Shown here in pieces: positions 14,092 through 19,559 of a DNA stretch of 19,559 nucleotides. A program made the position numbers and the translations under genes. Origin of the DNA: Actinomycetota bacterium (GTDB lineage: Bacteria; Actinomycetota; Thermoleophilia; Gaiellales; Gaiellaceae); the NCBI GenBank assembly GCA_005883245.1, contig VAXT01000043.1:1-19559 (forward strand), read 5' to 3'. The first letter of the stretch is position 1. Each line of letters opens with the position of its first letter. The notes beneath the pieces are model-generated. The model ran no database searches. It was given only the letters and a program-made list of their open reading frames with translations, and was not told the DNA's origin.

Positions 14092-14664
14092 CTAGTTCGC
14101 GCCCTTGGACAGAGCGGATGAGAAGCGCGTCAGGTACTCGACGGCGGACATGACCGTGACCACGACGGCGACGATCATCGCCCACTCGTCGAGGTACAGC
14201 GGCCCGATGGGGTCGCCGAAACGCAGGATCGCGAGCAGAATCGCGACGAACTGGACGTTCGTCTTGAGCTTGCCCCAGATCGAGGGTGCGAACACGGTGC
14301 CCTCGGCGGCCACGACCCCGCGGAGACCGAGGATCAGCAACTCTCGACCGATGATGATCACCGCAACCCACGGAGAGGCCCGACCGACGTCGACGAGGGC
14401 GATGAGCGCGCCCGAGACGAGCAGCTTGTCGGCCGTCGTGTCGAGAAACGAGCCGAAGGTCGTCGTCCGCGCCCAGCGCCGCGCGAGGTACCCGTCGATG
14501 AAGTCCGTGGCGCCGGCGACCACAAAGAAGACCGCCGCGGCCGTGTACGCGGTGCTCCGGTCGGGGCCGAGCAGGATCAGCGCCATCACGACCGGCACGA
14601 GCAGGATGCGGACCCAGGTGATGCCGAGCAGGATGGAGACGTGAGCGCCCGGCTGTGCAATCAC
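14092..14664 (-). CDS. pgsA: CDP-diacylglycerol-glycerol-3-phosphate 3-phosphatidyltransferase
   Basis: This membrane enzyme transfers the phosphatidyl group of CDP-diacylglycerol to glycerol-3-phosphate, giving phosphatidylglycerol phosphate. The CDP-alcohol phosphatidyltransferase motif is complete in the 190-residue product: D54-x-x-D57-G58-x-x-A61-R62, then G71 and D75, D79 (DFIDGYLARRW...GSFLDTTADK). Hydrophobic helices flank it (TWVRILLVPVVMALILL; VAVIIIGRELLILGL; VQFVAILLAIL; MIVAVVVTVMSAVEYL). A related enzyme such as a phosphatidylinositol-phosphate synthase is possible, but the TWVRILLVPV start and GRELLILGLRG are PgsA-like. GTG at 14662-14664 shares GTGA with the preceding gene's stop, which fixes the start and suggests coupled translation. 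Confidence 0.9.
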   Translation of the reverse strand: MIAQPGAHVSILLGITWVRILLVPVVMALILLGPDRSTAYTAAAVFFVVAGATDFIDGYLARRWARTTTFGSFLDTTADKLLVSGALIALVDVGRASPWVAVIIIGRELLILGLRGVVAAEGTVFAPSIWGKLKTNVQFVAILLAILRFGDPIGPLYLDEWAMIVAVVVTVMSAVEYLTRFSSALSKGAN

Positions 14665-17180
14665 GGCGCCGCCTGCTCCGACCCGGCGATCGGCGCTGCT
14701 TCTCCCGCGAGCAGCGCGCGAACCTCCTCGGCGGACGCCAGGCGCAGCGCCTCGCGCGCGAGGGCCGCCGCCGTTCCTGAGTCGACCTGACGCACCGCTT
14801 CCTTGATCGTCGGGATCGCCGGAGGGTTCACGCTCAACTCCGTGACGCCGAGCCCGACGAGGGCCGGCACCGCCAGCGGCTCCGACGCCAGTTCACCGCA
14901 TACGCCGACCCACTTCCCTTGACGCTGGGCCGCCTCCGTCACTGCCTGAATCAGGCGCAAGACGGAGGGGTGGAGAGCATCGGCCAGGCCGGCGAGGCGC
15001 TCGTTCCCGCGCTCGGCCGCCAGTGTGTACTGCGTCAGGTCGTTCGTCCCGATCGAGAAGAAGTCGACCTCCGGTGCGAACGCTTGGGCGGCGAGTGCAG
15101 CCGCCGGAACCTCGACCATGATGCCGACTTCCATCTGCCCGGCGATCTCCCCCGCCCGCTCGACCTGTTCGCGCGCGCGTGTGAGCACCGAGACGGCCTC
15201 GCGGTACTCGGCGAGCGTGGCGACCATCGGGAACATCACCTTCAGCGGATGTGCCGCCGCGGCCCGCAGCACCGCCCGCAACTGGGCCTCGAGGAGCTCG
15301 GGTTGGTCGAGTCCGAGCCGGATTCCACGTACCCCCAAAAAGGGGTTCGCCTCGGGCCTGCTCGGCAGGTACGGGAGCGGCTTGTCCGCACCGACGTCGA
15401 GAGTGCGGAGGATCAGGGGCATTCCGTTCAGCCGTGCCGCAACGTCGTCGTAGGCGGCGAGCTGCTCCTCCTCGGAGGGAAGAGAGTCACGATCGAGGAA
15501 CAAGAACTCAGTACGCAGGAGACCGACCCCCTCGGCGCCGTTGGCGACCGCTACGTCGACGTCCGCCGGCGACCCGACATTGGCCACGACTTCGATCCTG
15601 CGCCCGTCCAGGGTCTCAGCGGGCTGCCGCGCCGAGGCGACCGCGCTCCGCGCCGATTCTTCCCGTTCGGCCTGCCGACGCTCGTAGCCGCGCACGACCT
15701 CCTCACCGGGGTCGACGTCAACGGTGCCCGCGTCCCCGTCCAGGACGAGCGGCGTTCCCTCCTGAACGTCGAGCAAATCTTCCCCGACCCCCACCACCGC
15801 CGGGATCCCGAGCGAACGGGCCAGGATGGCGCTGTGCGAGGTCGCGCTGCCGTGCGCGGTGGCGATTCCCTCGACGAGCTCGCGGTCGAGTGTGGCCGTC
15901 TCGGCGGGAGTCAGATCGGGTGCGATCACGATTCCGCGCTCGACCACGGCCCGGCCGCCTCGATCGCCGCCCACGAGCTCCGCGACCACCTGTCGAGCCA
16001 CACCCGTCAGGTCTTCCGCCCGCGCTCGGAGATAGTCGTCGTCGAGACTCCGGTAGCCGGCTGTCACCCTATCGGCCGCCGTGTGCCATGCCTGCGCCGC
16101 GTTGAGCCCGTCCTCGAAGATGGCCCGCCGCGCAGGCTCGAGCAGCGCTTCGTCATCGAGGAAGAGGAGATGAGCGTCGAAGATCGCCGCGTTGTAGTCG
16201 CCCGCCCGGGCGGCGACAGACTCACGTGTGGCCCGGATCTCCTTCCGCACGCGCTCGAGGGCGCGGCCGAGCGCCTCCCACTCGGCCGCCGGATCGCTCG
16301 CCGGACTGGTCGGGATCTCCGGCTCCGGCGCCCGAAAGTGACGGGCCGGTCCGTGTGCCGCTCCGGGCGCACCGGGGAGCCCCTGCAGCGAGCCCTCGTC
16401 GGAGCGTGCGGATGAAATCTCGCTGACCGGCGGCGCTGCGGCGGCAGGCTCTTGCCGCTCGTCAAAATCGCGCTCGGCCAGCGCGGCCAGCGCAGCAAGA
16501 ACCTCATCTGCCTGCGCCCCGCGCGCCGCGACCAGCACCTCGTGGCCTTGCCGCACCCCGAGCGTCGCCAGCTCATTGAGACTCCGCCCGCTCGCAGGTC
16601 CGCGGCCGGTCGTCACGTTGGTGACGGTCACCTCGGCGTCGAAGCTCCCCGCGGTCTGGACGATTCGCGCTGCCGGGCGCGCGTGCAAGCCGAGCAGATT
16701 CCGCACCTCCAACCGGGCAGTTGCGGAGCCGTCAGCGAAGCCTGCCTGGACCGGTGCCTCCTCCTCCTCCTCGCCGGTGCCGAGATGGGCGATCTTCGCT
16801 TGCAGCGAGCCGCGGGCCTGGGCCGCCACCTCATCCAACGACGCGCCGAGCTTGGCCGTGACCGCAGCCGCGACCGCCCCTTCCGCTAGTGGCGCCTCCG
16901 TGAGCAGGACGCGCGCGCGGCGTTCCGCCGAAACCATGTCGAGCGCCATCTCCGCGCTCAGCACGGCACTGCCAAGATCCATCAGCACGAGGACTCCGTC
17001 CCCCTGGTCTGCCGACTCGATCGCCTCGGCCACGCGAACGGCATCGGTGCCTAGCCCGGGCTCCGGCCCTTCGATCCCTCCGGCGAGCTCGATCGGGACC
17101 TCACCGCCCATACCGCGCGCCAGCTCGGCAACGCCTGAGGCGAGCGTCGCGCTGTGGGTGACGATGACGAGTCCGACCAC
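14661..17180 (-). CDS. Fused DhaM-HPr-enzyme I phosphotransferase
   Basis: This single 839-residue polypeptide combines three PTS parts. Residues 1-133 are a DhaM (EIIA-mannose fold) domain with phosphorylatable H9 in VIVTHS and LMDLGSAVLSAEMA. An acidic linker (EEEEE) follows. Residues 152-240 are HPr with H166 in GLHARPAA and a Ser46 equivalent near S200. Residues 265-825 are complete enzyme I: H449 in GSATSHSAILARSLGIPA, LLRTEFLFLDR (555-564), GADKPLPYL, NPFLGVRGIRL, FFSIGTNDLTQYTLA and catalytic C761 in VGVCGELASEP. It should take phosphate from PEP to its own HPr and DhaM, and so energise a dihydroxyacetone kinase (DhaK/DhaL, not in the window), unlike E. coli DhaM, whose EI part is incomplete. 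GTG at 17178-17180 lies 3 nt after glpC. Neighbours link it to glycerol use. Confidence 0.92.
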   Translation of the reverse strand: MVGLVIVTHSATLASGVAELARGMGGEVPIELAGGIEGPEPGLGTDAVRVAEAIESADQGDGVLVLMDLGSAVLSAEMALDMVSAERRARVLLTEAPLAEGAVAAAVTAKLGASLDEVAAQARGSLQAKIAHLGTGEEEEEAPVQAGFADGSATARLEVRNLLGLHARPAARIVQTAGSFDAEVTVTNVTTGRGPASGRSLNELATLGVRQGHEVLVAARGAQADEVLAALAALAERDFDERQEPAAAAPPVSEISSARSDEGSLQGLPGAPGAAHGPARHFRAPEPEIPTSPASDPAAEWEALGRALERVRKEIRATRESVAARAGDYNAAIFDAHLLFLDDEALLEPARRAIFEDGLNAAQAWHTAADRVTAGYRSLDDDYLRARAEDLTGVARQVVAELVGGDRGGRAVVERGIVIAPDLTPAETATLDRELVEGIATAHGSATSHSAILARSLGIPAVVGVGEDLLDVQEGTPLVLDGDAGTVDVDPGEEVVRGYERRQAEREESARSAVASARQPAETLDGRRIEVVANVGSPADVDVAVANGAEGVGLLRTEFLFLDRDSLPSEEEQLAAYDDVAARLNGMPLILRTLDVGADKPLPYLPSRPEANPFLGVRGIRLGLDQPELLEAQLRAVLRAAAAHPLKVMFPMVATLAEYREAVSVLTRAREQVERAGEIAGQMEVGIMVEVPAAALAAQAFAPEVDFFSIGTNDLTQYTLAAERGNERLAGLADALHPSVLRLIQAVTEAAQRQGKWVGVCGELASEPLAVPALVGLGVTELSVNPPAIPTIKEAVRQVDSGTAAALAREALRLASAEEVRALLAGEAAPIAGSEQAAP

Positions 17181-17183
17181 CGG

Positions 17184-18407
17184 TCAGCCGGCGGCGCCGT
17201 TGGGACCGAGCCCGTAGGCGCGATGCAGGAGCTCGACAGGGTGCACGGCGTGGACGGCGGCGCCGTGCTCGATCTGCCACCGACACGTCTCGCTGTCACA
17301 GGCCGCGAGATCGCCGCCGGCCTCGCGCAGCGCGTTGAAGAGCGGCTCCCCGACGGCCATCGAGATCTCGTACTTCTCTTTCTTCAGGCCGTAGGTACCG
17401 GCGATCCCACAGCAATCGGCGTCCAGCTCGATGACCCGCAGATCCTGAATCAGCGCGAGCAGGTCGAGGGCGGGCTTGCCGATTCCATGCCCTCGCTGCT
17501 GGCAGGGCGCGTGGTAGGGAACGGTCAGCGGGAGGGGTTCCAGGTCCGTTCGCAGCTCTCCGCGCTCGTGCAACAGGAGCAGGAACTCACACACGTCGTA
17601 CGTCGCTTCGCTCACCACGCGGACGTCTTCGTCGCGGACGCCGAGAATCTCACGCGCTTCGCGCTTCAGCATCAGGCTGCAGCTCGTCGCGTTCGCCACG
17701 ATCGGCAGGCCGTCGCGGGCGTACCGAGCGAGATTGGCCACGAGGTGCCGCACGTAGATACGTGCCGCCCGGAAGTTGCCGTTCGACTGCAGCGGGAGCC
17801 CGCAGCAGTCCTGAGGCGGGACGAGCACGTTGAAACCGTTGTGCTCGAGGACTTCGACGACCATCTGTCCGACGCCGGGCTCGTAGTAGTTGGTGCCGCA
17901 CCCGTGGAAGTAGACGACGCTTTGCTCGGCCACCGGGCTGCGGTGCTCCCGCGCCCAGTCCTGGAACGTCCGGCCGGCGAACTGGGGAACGGGCGCGTCG
18001 CGATGGATGCCCAGCAGGCGCTCGGCGAGCAGCCGCAGAGGACGTGACCGAAGTGTCCGGTTTGCGAAGGGCGCGACAGGGGTCCCGAGGCGGCCGAGCA
18101 CGCTCGGCCTGGCGATCAGCTGGTTGCGGAGCGGAATGCCCCGCTCCTCCCAGAGCCGAGCTCGAGCCTGAGAGTTGATTTCCGCGATCTTCACTCCCTG
18201 CGGGCAGACCTGCGTGCAGATCCCGCAGCCCGAGCAGTAGTCGACCGATGCGTCCACCGAGGCCCCGGAGCCGCGGTAGCGCTCTGCCTGGGGCCCGACG
18301 TACTTCGGGCCCGGAAAGAGCGGGGTCGCCCGCGAGTACGGACAGAACGTCTCGCAGATCGTGCATTTGACGCAGTGGTCGAGCGAGTCGCGGACGAGCT
18401 CTGTCAT
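17184..18407 (-). CDS. glpC: Anaerobic glycerol-3-phosphate dehydrogenase subunit C
   Basis: GlpC is the iron-sulfur membrane-docking subunit that passes electrons from GlpAB to quinone. The 407-residue product has two 4Fe-4S ferredoxin motifs, CVKCTICETFCP (C12, C15, C18, C22) and CSGCGICTQVCP (C58, C61, C64, C68). Two CCG domains follow: HGCGTNYYEPG, DCCGLPLQSNGN (C201, C202) with C243, and HAPCQQRG, DCCGIAGTYGLKKEKYE (C332, C333) with DSETCRWQ. Other CCG proteins (lactate LutA/GlcF type) share these motifs, but GlpB overlapping upstream (ATGA) supports GlpC. The central part shows no strong transmembrane helix, so membrane contact is probably via the C-terminal half, as in E. coli GlpC. 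It is co-transcribed with the PTS fusion, 3 nt downstream. Confidence 0.93.
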   Translation of the reverse strand: MTELVRDSLDHCVKCTICETFCPYSRATPLFPGPKYVGPQAERYRGSGASVDASVDYCSGCGICTQVCPQGVKIAEINSQARARLWEERGIPLRNQLIARPSVLGRLGTPVAPFANRTLRSRPLRLLAERLLGIHRDAPVPQFAGRTFQDWAREHRSPVAEQSVVYFHGCGTNYYEPGVGQMVVEVLEHNGFNVLVPPQDCCGLPLQSNGNFRAARIYVRHLVANLARYARDGLPIVANATSCSLMLKREAREILGVRDEDVRVVSEATYDVCEFLLLLHERGELRTDLEPLPLTVPYHAPCQQRGHGIGKPALDLLALIQDLRVIELDADCCGIAGTYGLKKEKYEISMAVGEPLFNALREAGGDLAACDSETCRWQIEHGAAVHAVHPVELLHRAYGLGPNGAAG

Positions 18408-19559
18408 GAGGCCCCTTCAAGAATCGCTGCGGCGGCAGCGTATCCCGTCGCCAGGCTGAGCCCGTTGCCAGAGGCCTCGCGCCAGGGGTAGGCGCCGGCG
18501 ACGGTCGCGCCACTCGCATGGAGGTTCTCGTAGACCGCCTGGCCGCCCGCGTCGATCGGCCTGAAGCGGTCATCGACTGCGACCCCGACGCGGTTCAACG
18601 GATGCTCGGCGAAGTAGTCCGGCAGGAATCGCGGTCCGCCCGGGGGCGGTGTGTCGGCGAGCGGCAGGCCGAAGACGCTTTCCGACACGCCCCCGTAGGA
18701 GTCGAGCTGGAGCCCGCCGGACGCGAGCCCGCCAGTTGCGAGCACGAACGTGTCGGCGCGGTAGGTACTCGCCCGCGCCGTGGGCTGCGTGATGACGGCT
18801 TCGACCCGCCCCCCGCTGGTCTCGGCACCGACGACCGGCTCGCCGACGTGGATCCGGCCTCCCGCCTCGCGTAGCGCAGAGCTCATCGCGTTGTACAGGC
18901 GGATACCCGACACCGAGGGCGGCAGGGTCGCAACTTCGAACACAGGCCGCGCCAGCCTCGTCTCGAGCTCACGCCAGACCTCGCCCGCCCGTGCAAGGCC
19001 GAGCACGGCGGGAAAACCGACGCGTTCGTCGCGCTCGAGCTTCCGGCTCAACTCGCGGACGAGCGCGTCACGAACTGACGGCTCCTCGAGCATCCTTGCC
19101 AAGCCGGCGCTACTCCCGTCCGGCCTGCCCGCGAGCGGCAGCGACACCTCGATCGAACGCGCGGAGACTGCGTGGCCGTCCGGCTGAGCCTGCGCGAGGT
19201 TGGCGGCCAGATAGGCAGGGTAGAAGTCCTTGAGCCCGAGCCCGACGAACGCGTACTGGCCGCCGGTGCGGAGGTCACCTGCTGCCATCGTCTCCGGGAC
19301 GAGCGCGGACGGCTTCACTGCGCCGACCGCGGTCGGGAGAAGGAAGTTCTCCTCCAAGCCGCCCTGGTAACCGATCGCCGGCAGCCGCTCCTTGAACCAC
19401 TCGACGCTTGCGGCGATGAGCCCGGGCCTCAGGCGGGCGTACGGATGCTCGGGGTTCGCCGACGTGAAGGCGGGCAGCGCCTCCGCGGGCCTCGCCACCG
19501 GTCCGGGATCGAAGCCGAGGACGTCGATCGTTGCCGGAGCGAGGTGCGTCGAACCGACA
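18404..19559 (-). CDS. glpB: Anaerobic glycerol-3-phosphate dehydrogenase subunit B (5'-truncated by window edge)
   Basis: GlpB is the flavoprotein partner of GlpA, oxidising glycerol-3-phosphate to DHAP. The frame is open to the right edge with no stop (about 384 codons), so the first 35-45 residues, with the FAD-binding GGGxAG motif, lie outside. Visible matches to E. coli GlpB include an ATIDVLGF segment near the edge (E. coli GSLDLLS), HPYARLRPG, VGLGLKDFYPAYLAANLAQ, the well-conserved TLPPSVSGIRLYNAMSSALREAGG, TFVLATGGLASGGL and the C-terminal flavin end ENLHASGATVAGAYPWREASGNGLSLATGYAAAAAI. The stop overlaps the glpC start (ATGA). A GTG at 19498 is an internal codon and not a likely start. 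glpA is expected just upstream. Confidence 0.92.
   Translation of the reverse strand, partial: VGSTHLAPATIDVLGFDPGPVARPAEALPAFTSANPEHPYARLRPGLIAASVEWFKERLPAIGYQGGLEENFLLPTAVGAVKPSALVPETMAAGDLRTGGQYAFVGLGLKDFYPAYLAANLAQAQPDGHAVSARSIEVSLPLAGRPDGSSAGLARMLEEPSVRDALVRELSRKLERDERVGFPAVLGLARAGEVWRELETRLARPVFEVATLPPSVSGIRLYNAMSSALREAGGRIHVGEPVVGAETSGGRVEAVITQPTARASTYRADTFVLATGGLASGGLQLDSYGGVSESVFGLPLADTPPPGGPRFLPDYFAEHPLNRVGVAVDDRFRPIDAGGQAVYENLHASGATVAGAYPWREASGNGLSLATGYAAAAAILEGAS

Noticed and set aside
14919..16415. 498-codon plus-strand frame
   Set aside because: Antisense of the PTS fusion, whose motifs are unmistakable.
1..19559. tRNA, rRNA, CRISPR, insertion sequence, FMN or SAM riboswitch
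   Set aside because: None seen. Gaps upstream of the rib genes and metK are too short for a riboswitch, and no transposase or repeat array is present.

Overview
The window is a compact, gene-dense piece of a very GC-rich bacterial chromosome. Codons end mostly in G or C, GTG and TTG starts are frequent, and start/stop overlaps of TGATG, TTGA, GTGA and ATGA type are common. Protein style and gene content (a priA-def-fmt-rpe-ribD-ribE-ribBA string, a DUF3352 lipoprotein, a PF03640 secreted-repeat protein, PlsY, a DhaM-HPr-EI fusion) suggest an actinobacterium, probably of the deep-branching class Thermoleophilia. That placement is an inference. I see no rRNA, tRNA, CRISPR array or insertion sequence, and no gene-free stretch longer than about 135 bases.

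Layout. (1) Positions 1-7342, all minus strand, form one probable operon read right to left: a ZIP-family metal transporter, priA, def, fmt, rpe, ribD, a small unknown gene, ribE, and ribBA (running off the left edge). Gaps are at most about 22 nt and several genes overlap. (2) At 7343-7414 a short divergent control region with a perfect 8-4-8 inverted repeat separates the ZIP gene from a plus-strand DtxR/MntR-type regulator (7415-8089), a self-contained metal-homeostasis module. (3) Positions 8093-11446, minus strand: a membrane-anchored PF03640 protein, metK, and a DUF3352 lipoprotein. (4) Positions 11525-12505, plus strand: an aldo/keto reductase, diverging from the DUF3352 gene and overlapping the end of plsY. 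(5) Positions 12476-19559, minus strand: a second operon read right to left: glpB (cut by the right edge), glpC, a DhaM-HPr-enzyme I fusion, pgsA, an extended SDR, plsY.

How they work together. The first operon joins translation start and end chemistry (Fmt, Def), replication restart (PriA), the pentose phosphate epimerase (Rpe, which interconverts ribulose-5-P, a riboflavin precursor) and the first and last steps of riboflavin synthesis (RibBA, RibD, RibE). The right-hand operon centres on glycerol-3-phosphate: GlpBC oxidises it, DhaM energises dihydroxyacetone phosphorylation, and PgsA and PlsY consume it for phospholipids.

The most striking feature is that several genes that should be intact are not. 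ribE lacks about 33-35 residues of its first barrel. The SDR lacks the segment that should hold its catalytic YxxxK. metK is frameshifted exactly where its active-site gating loop should be and lacks that loop. The small gene between ribD and ribE needs one added base to be read through. Either this genome or assembly carries a run of short deletions, or some of these are genuine lineage traits. Checking reads and close relatives would decide. I found no clear previously undescribed multi-gene system. The metal-regulator module, the glycerol-3-phosphate cluster and the deletion pattern are the best leads.
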